18,662 nucleotides of DNA, from positions 1-18,662 of the forward strand of contig JAEZVV010000184.1 in NCBI GenBank assembly GCA_023443095.1. The letters are read 5' to 3'. Under the pieces are notes generated by a model, which ran no database searches, was not told the origin of the DNA, and was given only the letters and a program-made list of their open reading frames with translations. The position numbers were made by a program, and so were the translations under genes. Shown here in pieces: positions 8,171-14,939 of the stretch (positions are counted from its first letter, which is position 1; every line of letters starts with the position of its first letter). The DNA comes from Pseudomonadota bacterium. Its GTDB lineage: Bacteria; Pseudomonadota; Gammaproteobacteria; Burkholderiales; Burkholderiaceae_F.

Positions 8171-9139
8171 TCAGCCGCCATACGGCTCGGCAACAAGCAT
8201 GGCGCTCGCGGCAGGGACCCCGCGCGCCGCGTGCACCACCTCGACGAAAAGCCCCCGGAACCAGCGCATAGCCGGATCGTCGTGGACACGGTCGTGCCAC
8301 ACTAGGCTCGAGGTGTAGGAGCGGCTCGGCCAGGGCGTCGGTACCAGTTCGAGCGGCAGCGTCGCCGCAAAACGTTCAGCAGTGCTGCGGTGCACGACCA
8401 ATACCAGGTCGGTGCGGGCAAGCATGGTGCAGGCGCCGACAAAGTAGGGGCTGGTCACCGCCGGCGGCGGCTCGCCGGACGGCATGCCCGAGCGCTGCTC
8501 GACGCTGCCGTGATCCTTGGTGTCAAGGACCCGGATTTCCATGCGCCGGTAGCGGCGGAACTGCTCGAGCGTCGGCGGCTCCCCCTCCGCACAGCAACGG
8601 GTCAAGGGATGCCCGCGCCGCACCAGGCAGACGAACCCGCCACGAACCAGGGTCTGGCGGTGAAAATCGGCAGGCAGTGTTTCCCGGATGCAGACTGCTG
8701 CATCGAGCCCGCCGTTTTTTAATTCACGCAAAACCTCGTCGTCGAGCGGACGGATATCGAGATGGGCCTTGGGCGCGCGGCGGACGAATTCGGGAATCAG
8801 CTCGCCGCAAAGCAGCATGAAGGCATTGTCGACCACCGCCAAACGAAAACTCTGGCTGCTGGTCGCAGCATCAAAATGCCGGGGGGACACTAGGGCATCC
8901 AGTTCGGCCAGCGCCCGCCGGATCTGCGGCTTGAGCGCGAGCGCCCGCGGACTGGGCGCCATCCCCTGGCCGGACTTGATGAAAAGCCGGTCGTCCAGAA
9001 CACAGCGCAACCGCGCCAGAGTGCGGCACGACGCGGCATGGCTCATGCCGTAACGCTCGGCGGTCCGCACCAGCGAGCCTGTCTCGAGCAGGGTCCACAG
9101 GAAACGCAGATCGCGAGTGTCGAGCGCTTGATCGTCCAT
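8171..9139 (-). CDS. LysR-family transcriptional regulator
   Basis: The product is about 322 residues. Its N-terminal winged helix-turn-helix is in DLRFLWTLLETGSLVRTAERYGMSHAASCRTLARLR, followed by DDRLFIKSGQGMAPSPRALAL, the wing and linker of LysR regulators. The rest is a periplasmic-binding-protein-like effector domain (SFRLAVVDNAFMLLCGELIPEFVRRAPKAHL and onward). ATG 9139 has GAAGG 8 bases upstream; ATG 9154 is five residues longer and also possible. It lies upstream of sdaA on the same strand and diverges from the molybdoenzyme operon, with about 270 bases between. LysR genes often control a divergent neighbour, so the molybdoenzyme operon is a candidate target, as is sdaA. The inducer cannot be read from sequence. 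Confidence 0.9.
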   Translation of the reverse strand: MDDQALDTRDLRFLWTLLETGSLVRTAERYGMSHAASCRTLARLRCVLDDRLFIKSGQGMAPSPRALALKPQIRRALAELDALVSPRHFDAATSSQSFRLAVVDNAFMLLCGELIPEFVRRAPKAHLDIRPLDDEVLRELKNGGLDAAVCIRETLPADFHRQTLVRGGFVCLVRRGHPLTRCCAEGEPPTLEQFRRYRRMEIRVLDTKDHGSVEQRSGMPSGEPPPAVTSPYFVGACTMLARTDLVLVVHRSTAERFAATLPLELVPTPWPSRSYTSSLVWHDRVHDDPAMRWFRGLFVEVVHAARGVPAASAMLVAEPYGG

Positions 9140-9265
9140 TTCTCGAACCTTCATGGTCCGGCTGGCGGCATTGCGGGTCAGGACTCAGAAATCCAACAAT
9201 GGCTGCGGCGCCGTATTGCCCAGCTTGCACCGGAATCCAATTCGATCACCGATGACAGCAGCCTC

Positions 9266-9287
9266 TTAACGTCGGTTTTTTCGATAA
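9266..9287. promoter_or_regulatory. Possible LysR-type operator (imperfect dyad)
   Basis: TTAaCG (9266-9271) and CGaTAA (9282-9287) form an imperfect inverted repeat separated by 10 bases, in the divergent gap between the LysR gene and the molybdoenzyme operon. The layout suits a LysR dimer site, but it is one weak dyad with no second copy. Confidence 0.2.
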
Positions 9288-9295
9288 AGCGGCGC

Positions 9296-9309
9296 TTGCG
9301 ATCCATCAA
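9296..9309. promoter_or_regulatory. Candidate FNR/Anr/Dnr-type box upstream of the molybdoenzyme operon
   Basis: TTGCG-ATCC-ATCAA matches 8 of 10 positions of the TTGAT-N4-ATCAA consensus and keeps the TTG-N8-CAA core. It is about 100 bases before the start of the molybdoenzyme gene. Oxygen- or NO-responsive control would fit an anaerobic respiratory operon. No convincing -10 box is seen at the spacing a class II site would need, so this is tentative. Confidence 0.3.
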
Positions 9310-9317
9310 GTCGGAAC

Positions 9318-9329
9318 GAATCGCGATTC
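9318..9329. repeat. Perfect 12-bp palindrome GAATCGCGATTC
   Basis: GAATCGCGATTC is self-complementary and sits in the divergent LysR/molybdoenzyme regulatory gap, about 80 bases before the molybdoenzyme start. It could be an operator half-site pair. A palindrome this short can also arise by chance. Confidence 0.35.
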
Positions 9330-9407
9330 ATTTGAACGACAGGGTTTTCTCCATACCCATCAAAACCCGGGCCATACGCATCCGCGCCAAAACGCCAAGG
9401 AATAGAA

Positions 9408-11636
9408 ATGGCATCCAAATACCCCGGCTTCAGCCTGCCCCGCCGCCGCATCCTGCAGTCGGTCCCGCCAGCGTTAGTCGCGCCCGCGCTCGGCGCAGTC
9501 TTCTCCCCCTCCGGCCCGGCTCGGGCCGCTGAGCCGGTACGAACCGGCTACACCATCTGCGACCACTGCAACCAGATGCCGATGTGTGGCATCAAGTTCC
9601 AGGCGCAGGGCGACGTGGTCATCGGCTTGGAGAACTGGCCCGAGCACCCGCAGAAGATCCTCTGCAGCAAGGGGCTCGCGACGCTGCAGCGGCTCTACAA
9701 CCCGACCCGGCTGCTCTATCCGATGCGGCGCACGCAGCCGAAAGGAGCGGCCGACCCCGGGTTCAAGCGCATCGGCTGGGACGAGGCGCTGGCCGAAATC
9801 GCGCGGCGGCTCAACGAGATCCGCTCACGGCACGGCGCCGACTCCGTGATGTTCTACACCGGCGATCCGAAAGAGCCGCGCCCCGCAGTCTCCCGCCTGG
9901 CGTGGCGCTTCGGCTCGGTGCATTACGCGACCGAGAGTTCGGTCGCCTGCCGCAAAGGCTCGCTGCAGGCCGAGGAACTGATCTTCGGGGCCGAAAACAG
10001 CGGCGGCAACTGCGGCCCCGAAACCCGCAGCTACCTCGTGATGGCCACCAACGGTGCTTGGTCCAAGCCGCATGGCTGGTGGAACATGTTCACCGCCGCC
10101 AAAAAGCGCGGGGTCAAGATCATCGTCGTCGACGTGCGCCGCACCAAGACCGCTGAACTTGCCGACATCCACCTGCAGCCGCGCCAGGGCACCGACGCCG
10201 CGCTGGCGATGGGAGTGAACCACGTCCTGATCCGGGAAGGCCTCTACAACAAGGCCTTCGTCGAAAAGTGGTGCCACGGCTTTGCCGAGCTCGCCGCCTA
10301 CGCCCAGGGCTTCAGCCCCGAGCGCACCGAAGCGCTCACCGGGGTGCCGGCCGCACTCGTGGTTGAGGCCGCCCGCGCCTACGCGCAGGGACCGGGCAGC
10401 TTCTCCCTCACCTCGCAGTCGCTCAGCCACAGCAGCAACGGCGTCAACAACACCCGGGCCTGGCTGATCGTGCCGGCGATCCTCGGCTACATCGACGTTC
10501 CGGGCGGAGCGATGTTCGGCGTCGGTCCGGCCGACTACATCTGCTGGGACAACGGCATGACCAAGGCCTTCTCGGGCTATTCCTGGTTTTCCGCGCCCGA
10601 ACAGAAAGCGCGCCGGCTCGACCGCCAGTTCGTTCCGCTGTGGAACGAAATGATGCCGGTGTTCAGCCCCAACCAGCTGCCCGAGCTCGTCGCCCAGGGC
10701 AAGCTGCGCGCCCTCGCCGCTTTCGGCTACAACGTGATGATTTGGCCCGAGAGCGACACCTACCGCGACGCCGTGGCCAAGCTCGATTTCGCTTTCGCGG
10801 TCGACCATTTCTACCGGCCCGAAAGCCACCGCGACCTCGACCTCATCCTGCCCGCGGCGGTCAATTTCGAGCGCTACGCCCCCTTCGGCGTGCACGGCGA
10901 CCGCGTCACCGCACGGACGCCGGTCAAGCCCATGGGCGAGGCGCGGGAGGACTGGCAGATCGCGCTGCAGATCGGCTGTTTGATCGACAAACCCGAGAAC
11001 TTCTTCAACGGCGATCCGGTCCAGGCCTGCGACGCCATCCTCGGCACCTGGGGCACAAGTTACGCCAAGCAGGTCGCGGCGCTGCCGCAGGTAACACCGG
11101 TCAAGTCGGCCAAGCAGGAGCCGCGCAAATACGAGAAAGGCCGCTTGCGTCCCGACGGCCAGCCGGGCTTTGACACGCCCACCGGCAAGATCGAGCTCTA
11201 CTCGACCCTGCAGGCCAAACACGGCTTCGGAGGCCTGCCCGAGTTCAAGCCTCCGCTCGCGCCCAGCGCGCAATACCCGCTCAAGCTCATCAACGGCACC
11301 CGCGCGCCCTACATCACGCACAGCAAGACCCGCGGCGACGCCCCCTACCTGCTCGAGATCGAGCCCATGTCGACGGTCGACATCCACCCGACCGACGCCA
11401 GAAAGCGCGACATCGTCGAAGGCGATCTCGTCACGATTAAAAGCGCCCACGGCCAGGCGCGCGCCCGGGCCCGCGTCAGCATCATCGTCCAGCCCGGCAT
11501 GCTGGGCATGCAATACGGCTGGCCCGGCGACCAGAACTCGCAAATGCTGGTCTCGCGCAGCTTCGACCCGCTCAGCGGTTATGCCGCGTATTTCGAGATG
11601 GTGGTCGAAGTCACCAAAGACACGAAGCAGGGGTGA
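9408..11636 (+). CDS. Tat-exported molybdopterin oxidoreductase, catalytic subunit (DMSO reductase family)
   Basis: The 742-residue precursor carries a twin-arginine-like signal, SLPRRRILQS at 9-18, then a hydrophobic stretch and ARAAEP near residue 41, so the mature enzyme should be periplasmic. A cluster-binding motif follows: Cys51, Cys54, Cys60 and Cys86. The Cx2Cx5C spacing is wider than the common Cx2Cx3C. Cys181 (SSVACRKGS) is the likely molybdenum ligand by position. Cofactor-binding segments include the strand KIIVVDVRRTKTAELADIHLQ, and the C-terminal molydopterin-binding domain begins near PLKLINGTRAPYITHS. Length and cysteine ligand place it nearest the polysulfide/thiosulfate reductase and related branches; the substrate is not identifiable. 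AAGGAAT lies 5 bases before ATG 9408. The ferredoxin subunit starts 3 bases after its stop. Confidence 0.9.
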   Translation: MASKYPGFSLPRRRILQSVPPALVAPALGAVFSPSGPARAAEPVRTGYTICDHCNQMPMCGIKFQAQGDVVIGLENWPEHPQKILCSKGLATLQRLYNPTRLLYPMRRTQPKGAADPGFKRIGWDEALAEIARRLNEIRSRHGADSVMFYTGDPKEPRPAVSRLAWRFGSVHYATESSVACRKGSLQAEELIFGAENSGGNCGPETRSYLVMATNGAWSKPHGWWNMFTAAKKRGVKIIVVDVRRTKTAELADIHLQPRQGTDAALAMGVNHVLIREGLYNKAFVEKWCHGFAELAAYAQGFSPERTEALTGVPAALVVEAARAYAQGPGSFSLTSQSLSHSSNGVNNTRAWLIVPAILGYIDVPGGAMFGVGPADYICWDNGMTKAFSGYSWFSAPEQKARRLDRQFVPLWNEMMPVFSPNQLPELVAQGKLRALAAFGYNVMIWPESDTYRDAVAKLDFAFAVDHFYRPESHRDLDLILPAAVNFERYAPFGVHGDRVTARTPVKPMGEAREDWQIALQIGCLIDKPENFFNGDPVQACDAILGTWGTSYAKQVAALPQVTPVKSAKQEPRKYEKGRLRPDGQPGFDTPTGKIELYSTLQAKHGFGGLPEFKPPLAPSAQYPLKLINGTRAPYITHSKTRGDAPYLLEIEPMSTVDIHPTDARKRDIVEGDLVTIKSAHGQARARARVSIIVQPGMLGMQYGWPGDQNSQMLVSRSFDPLSGYAAYFEMVVEVTKDTKQG

Positions 11637-11639
11637 GCC

Positions 11640-12275
11640 ATGAGCCGCAACGGAATCATCGTCAACGTCGACCATTGCATCGGCTGCATGGCCTGCGTGG
11701 TGGCGTGCAAAGAAGAAAACAAGGTCGCCCCCGACATCCAGTGGAACCAGATCCGCCGGGTCGAAAACGAAAAGGCGGGCGTGATCGGTTATTACCGGGT
11801 CGCGTGTATGCACTGCGAAGACGCAGCCTGCCTCAAGGCCTGTCCGGTCAAGGCGATCAGCCAGGGCCCGGGAGGCGAGGTTCTGGTCGATGCGGGCAAG
11901 TGCATCGGCTGCAAGCTGTGCCTGGCCGCCTGCCCTTACGACGTGCCGAAGTTCAACGACAGCGGCAGAACCTCGTACTGGGGCGGCACGCCGCCGCTGC
12001 GAGAGGTGCCCAAGGCGCCGCACCAGCAGCGGCCTGCGGGCCGGGCCGAGCGCTGCACCTTGTGCGTGCACCGCACCAGCGCCGGGCTCGAACCCAAGTG
12101 TGTATCGGTGTGCCCGACCAAGACCCTGGTCTTCGTCGACTACGACCGGCCCAGCGAGGAGACCAAGGCCTTGCTTGCGAAGGCCCGGCCGATGACCGAG
12201 GCCGCCGGCGCCCGGCCGCGCGTTCGCTACGTGTCCTCTCACTTCGACTTTGCCCGGCACAAGCTCAAGGCCTGA
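11640..12275 (+). CDS. Four-cluster ferredoxin-type electron-transfer subunit of the molybdoenzyme
   Basis: This 211-residue protein is the DmsB/PsrB-type partner. Its sixteen cysteines make four [4Fe-4S] sites: CIGCMACVVAC at 13-23, CMHCEDAACLKAC, CIGCKLCLAACP, and CTLC paired with CVSVC. It would pass electrons between the molybdenum subunit and an external carrier. It has no signal sequence and would be exported by hitch-hiking on the Tat-targeted catalytic subunit. Its ATG is 3 bases after the catalytic gene's stop, with AGGGG as ribosome site, so expression is tightly coupled. The next gene is a maturation chaperone rather than the usual NrfD- or DmsC-type membrane anchor. Confidence 0.93.
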   Translation: MSRNGIIVNVDHCIGCMACVVACKEENKVAPDIQWNQIRRVENEKAGVIGYYRVACMHCEDAACLKACPVKAISQGPGGEVLVDAGKCIGCKLCLAACPYDVPKFNDSGRTSYWGGTPPLREVPKAPHQQRPAGRAERCTLCVHRTSAGLEPKCVSVCPTKTLVFVDYDRPSEETKALLAKARPMTEAAGARPRVRYVSSHFDFARHKLKA

Positions 12276-12322
12276 GCGCGGCGGGGTCGGCGCGGTAACA
12301 CGGCGCCCGCCCCTTCCCGTCA

Positions 12323-12949
12323 ATGCGAAACCTCATGGACAACGAATCCAACCGGAACCTGCTGCTTGCGCGGCGCTTCTGCTACGGCTTTTTCGCTGCG
12401 TTTTTTCTCGACCCGCGCCGGCTTCCCGTGGCCGAGGCCTGGGCCAACGCCGCCCAACTGGTCGAGGAACTGCACGCGATCGCCTTCGAGCACGAAGCCG
12501 AGACCATCCTCGCTCCACCCTATCCCGCCGCCCGCGATGAGCTCGAGGCTGAGTTTGCCCGGCTCTTCTATGGCGTGGGCATACACACCGTCGCCTCGGC
12601 CGAATCTTGCTGGGAAAGCGATCTTCGCCTCCACTGCCAGGGCGCCTTTCACTCCGTGCGGGAGTTCTATACGCGTCACGGTCGCGCCGCGCTCGACTCC
12701 CTCGGACTGCCCGACGACCACCTCGCGGTCGAGCTCGCCTTCATGCACGAGCTGATCGGAGAGGCCGGCAGCGATTCGACCCAACGCGACTTTCTTGTCG
12801 AACACCTGGGCCGCTGGGCGCCGCTCGTGTGCGACGACATCGAGCGTCATTCGCGTCTGGCGCTGATGCGGTGCGTGGCCCGCAGCCTGCGGCGGCTGAT
12901 CGCTGCCGACCTCGAATGGCTGAGCCGCGCCAGCGTGGCCACGGGCTGA
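12323..12949 (+). CDS. TorD/DmsD-type molybdoenzyme maturation chaperone
   Basis: The 208-residue, helix-rich cytoplasmic protein fits the TorD family, which binds the Tat signal of a molybdoenzyme and holds it until the cofactor is inserted. Visible family features are DELEAEFARLFYGVG at 72-86, DHLAVELAFMHELIG at 132-146, and DFLVEHLGRWAPLVCDDIE at 156-174. It lies 47 bases after the ferredoxin gene in the same direction, so its client is almost certainly the catalytic subunit two genes upstream. Starts at 12323 and 12335 are both possible; neither has a good ribosome site. Confidence 0.85.
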   Translation: MRNLMDNESNRNLLLARRFCYGFFAAFFLDPRRLPVAEAWANAAQLVEELHAIAFEHEAETILAPPYPAARDELEAEFARLFYGVGIHTVASAESCWESDLRLHCQGAFHSVREFYTRHGRAALDSLGLPDDHLAVELAFMHELIGEAGSDSTQRDFLVEHLGRWAPLVCDDIERHSRLALMRCVARSLRRLIAADLEWLSRASVATG

Positions 12950-13109
12950 GTCCGGCGCCGGGCGCCAGGGGCTGCGTGAGTTCCAAGCCCGCGAAAGCCA
13001 TGGATTTCCCTCGGTTTCCCGACCATTCGGAAAGGACGGTGACGGCCCGCACCGAACCCCCAGGCAAACGCGAGCATGATGCGTGGTTTTCCCGTTTCAA
13101 GAAGTCAGC

Positions 13110-14048
13110 ATGTTTGCCAGTCGTTTGTTGTTTGCCCTTGCCCTTGGTTTTACCGGCCCGGCCATCGCCGCCGGGGACTGGAAAGTCCCCGACATCAACC
13201 AGCTTCCCGACGACCCCTATGGACAGACCGTGCGCCACGGCCGCGATCTGTTCGAAAAGACGCAGAGCCTGATCGGGCCCGAAGTCGCCGATCCGGCCCA
13301 GCGCTACGCCGGCAACAACCTCGCCTGCCAGAGCTGCCACCTGCAGGCCGGAACGCAGAAGTTCGCCATCCCCATGGTGGGAGTGTTCGCCGACTTTCCC
13401 CAGTACCGGGCACGGGAGAACCGCGTCGGCCCGATCGAAGACCGCGTCAACGGCTGCATGGAACGGAGCATGAACGGCCGCGCCCTGCCGCTCGACTCCA
13501 AGGAGATGCGCGCCTTCGTGTCCTACCTCAAGTTCCTCTCGACCGGGGTGCCGGTCGGCTCCAAAGTGCAGGGCCGCGGTCCGATGGCGATCAAGCCCAT
13601 CGCCCGCGCCGCCGATCCGGCCAAGGGCAAGGCGGTCTACGCCCAGCTCTGCGCGGCCTGCCACGGCGCCGACGGCCAGGGCGTGCGGCGTGGAGTCAAG
13701 GGTGATGGCCAGGGTTATGCCTTTCCGCCGCTGTGGGGTCCGGACAGCTATAACGACGGCGCCGGCATGTACCGCGTGATGCAGGCCGCGGCCTTCGTCA
13801 AGGGTGCGATGCCGCTCGGCGTCACCGCTGACGCCCCGGTGCTGAGCGACGAGCAGGCCTTCGACGTGATGGCTTACGTCAACAGCCAGCCGCGCCCGCA
13901 CAAGGCCGGCATGGAGCTCGACTTCCCGGCCCGCACCAACAAGCCGGTCGACATGCCCTTCCCGCCTTTTGCCGACGGCTTCAGCGCCGAGCAGCACAAG
14001 TTCGGCCCCTTCGGCCCGATCATCGAAGCGCGTAAGAAGCAGAAATAA
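13110..14048 (+). CDS. TsdA-like diheme cytochrome c, periplasmic
   Basis: The 312-residue precursor has a Sec signal peptide (MFASRLLFALALGFTGPAIAA) and two haem sites, CQSCH at 73-77 and CAACH at 181-185. The first domain carries NGCMERSMNG at 114-123; Cys116 sits where thiosulfate dehydrogenase TsdA has its unusual cysteine haem ligand. The flanking MVGVFADFPQYRAR and KEMRAFVSYLKFLS are also TsdA-like. The second domain has DGAGMYR and FVKGAMPLG, with Lys231 and Met234 as candidate ligands. TsdA interconverts thiosulfate and tetrathionate; here the protein may do that, or serve as electron partner of the molybdoenzyme. ATG 13110 is preceded by AAGAAG; the GTG at 13083 would spoil the signal peptide. 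It lies 160 bases after the chaperone gene. Confidence 0.87.
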   Translation: MFASRLLFALALGFTGPAIAAGDWKVPDINQLPDDPYGQTVRHGRDLFEKTQSLIGPEVADPAQRYAGNNLACQSCHLQAGTQKFAIPMVGVFADFPQYRARENRVGPIEDRVNGCMERSMNGRALPLDSKEMRAFVSYLKFLSTGVPVGSKVQGRGPMAIKPIARAADPAKGKAVYAQLCAACHGADGQGVRRGVKGDGQGYAFPPLWGPDSYNDGAGMYRVMQAAAFVKGAMPLGVTADAPVLSDEQAFDVMAYVNSQPRPHKAGMELDFPARTNKPVDMPFPPFADGFSAEQHKFGPFGPIIEARKKQK

Positions 14049-14052
14049 GAAA

Positions 14053-14074
14053 CGGCCCTCCGCCTCGAGGGCCG
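14053..14074 (+). terminator. 8-bp hairpin just after the cytochrome gene
   Basis: CGGCCCTC (14053-14060) pairs perfectly with GAGGGCCG (14067-14074) around a 6-base loop, 4 bases after the cytochrome stop. No U-run follows. It is the first of two stacked hairpins in the convergent gap and probably helps end the cytochrome transcript. Confidence 0.5.
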
Positions 14075-14081
14075 GCCCTTA

Positions 14082-14127
14082 GCCAGAAAGCCAGCGGCCG
14101 CCCTTGGGCGGCCGCTGGCTTTCTGGC
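14082..14127. terminator. 22-bp perfect palindrome between cytochrome and ytfE, likely bidirectional terminator
   Basis: The 22 bases at 14082-14103 are the exact reverse complement of those at 14106-14127, separated only by TT. The stem holds GCCAGAAAGCCAGC paired with its complement plus a GC-rich top. It fills the gap between two convergent genes and would fold identically in both transcripts. It is longer than an ordinary terminator and lacks a long U-run. Confidence 0.6.
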
Positions 14128-14141
14128 GCTACGAGGAAAAC

Positions 14142-14792
14142 TCAGTGGCGCAGGAAGAGAACGTTGTTCTCAAGGTGAATGTGCTGCATCAAGTCCTCTT
14201 TCAACTGGGCCAGCCCGGCATACAAGGCGCGCCAGGTGTTGCAGGCGCCCGCCGGCGGCGTGATGTTGTTAGTCAGGGCTTCGAGCTGGGCCAGGGCCTC
14301 GCCGTGCTGGTCGTGTTCGAAACGCATCATCGAGATCGGTGCCGCCGCCATCGGGTTGGCGGCCAGCATCATCGGGAACAGGATCTGCTCTTCCTTCTGC
14401 ATATGGCTCTCGAGTTCCTGGTGCATGGCGCTCAGGTGATCGGCCAGACCGTTGGGGCAGTCCGGGCGCTCGCCGTGCACCTGTTCGACCCGCCGCGCCA
14501 GGCGCACGAGTTCGGGCATCTGCTCGCGATGGCGTTCGTGGAAGCGCGCCAGCAGATGTTCGATCAGCTCGGGGGTCGGTGCTTCGCGCCAATCGCGTTG
14601 CCCCGCCGCCGTGGCATCGAGCGCGGCCAGGCCGGCGAGCACGGCCGCGGTGTCGGCGCCGCGTTTGGCGATCGCGTCGCGCAGCGGCTTGCCACCACCG
14701 CAGCAAAAATCCAGGCGATGGGCATGGAAAACGGCGGTAGCGCCGGGAAGTTCGCAGGCGATTTCGCCGATGGTTTGGTCTAGCAGGCTCAT
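14142..14792 (-). CDS. ytfE: Di-iron iron-sulfur-cluster repair protein YtfE (RIC/ScdA)
   Basis: YtfE restores iron-sulfur clusters damaged by nitric oxide or oxidants, in the cytoplasm. The 216-residue product has the N-terminal ScdA domain with the paired Cys30-Cys31 (DFCCGGGKPL). A hemerythrin-like helical domain follows, whose ligands are visible as His85 (RFHERHREQ), His106, His130 and Glu134 (ESHMQKEEQILFP), His160 (FEHDQHGE), and His204 with Glu208 (MQHIHLENNVLF). The length matches E. coli YtfE. GGAG lies 5 bases upstream of ATG 14792. Upstream are a sigma-54 promoter and three NorR boxes, so it should be induced by nitric oxide through the divergent norR gene. Confidence 0.95.
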   Translation of the reverse strand: MSLLDQTIGEIACELPGATAVFHAHRLDFCCGGGKPLRDAIAKRGADTAAVLAGLAALDATAAGQRDWREAPTPELIEHLLARFHERHREQMPELVRLARRVEQVHGERPDCPNGLADHLSAMHQELESHMQKEEQILFPMMLAANPMAAAPISMMRFEHDQHGEALAQLEALTNNITPPAGACNTWRALYAGLAQLKEDLMQHIHLENNVLFLRH

Positions 14793-14824
14793 GATGACTC
14801 CGGGTTGCGGGACGCCATCTCTTA

Positions 14825-14840
14825 CGCAAGAGCAATGCCA
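14825..14840 (-). promoter_or_regulatory. Sigma-54 (-24/-12) promoter of ytfE
   Basis: Read on the minus strand this is TGGCATTGCTCTTGCG. It has the invariant GG and GC ten bases apart and matches TGGCAY-N5-TTGC. Transcription would start near 14814, about 20 bases before the ytfE ATG. Sigma-54 promoters need an AAA+ activator, and NorR is encoded next door. Confidence 0.85.
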
Positions 14841-14881
14841 GATCGCAAGCCATTGATTTTAAAAGTCACAGAATCAATTGT

Positions 14882-14894
14882 GGTAATTTTCACC
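14882..14894. promoter_or_regulatory. NorR enhancer box 1 (GGT-N7-ACC)
   Basis: GGTAATTTTCACC matches the NorR core GGT-N7-ACC. It lies about 60 bases upstream of the ytfE -12 element, a suitable distance for an enhancer-binding protein. Confidence 0.75.
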
Positions 14895-14906
14895 TTTACC
14901 AAATAA

Positions 14907-14919
14907 GGTCATGGATACC
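14907..14919. promoter_or_regulatory. NorR enhancer box 2 (GGT-N7-ACC)
   Basis: GGTCATGGATACC matches GGT-N7-ACC. Its centre is 25 bases from that of box 1. Three such boxes are known to be needed to assemble the active NorR hexamer in E. coli. Confidence 0.75.
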
Positions 14920-14926
14920 ATTGAAT

Positions 14927-14939
14927 GGTAATTAAGACC
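14927..14939. promoter_or_regulatory. NorR enhancer box 3 (GGT-N7-ACC), abutting norR
   Basis: GGTAATTAAGACC matches GGT-N7-ACC, with its centre 20 bases from that of box 2. It ends directly before ATG 14940 of norR, so NorR bound here would probably also repress its own gene. Confidence 0.75.

Noticed and set aside
9408..11636. The molybdoenzyme as a selenoprotein, given selB in the window
   Set aside because: The probable molybdenum ligand at residue 181 is coded by TGC and there is no in-frame TGA inside the gene.
9825..12323. An 832-codon open frame on the minus strand opposite the molybdoenzyme genes
   Set aside because: It is the complement of two clearly real genes with conserved cysteine motifs. 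The translation is low-complexity and rich in H, D, R, G and V, as expected of antisense frames in GC-rich DNA.
12741..13997. A 418-codon minus-strand frame opposite the TorD-like and cytochrome genes
   Set aside because: The opposite strand carries a signal peptide and two CxxCH haem sites; this frame shows nothing comparable.
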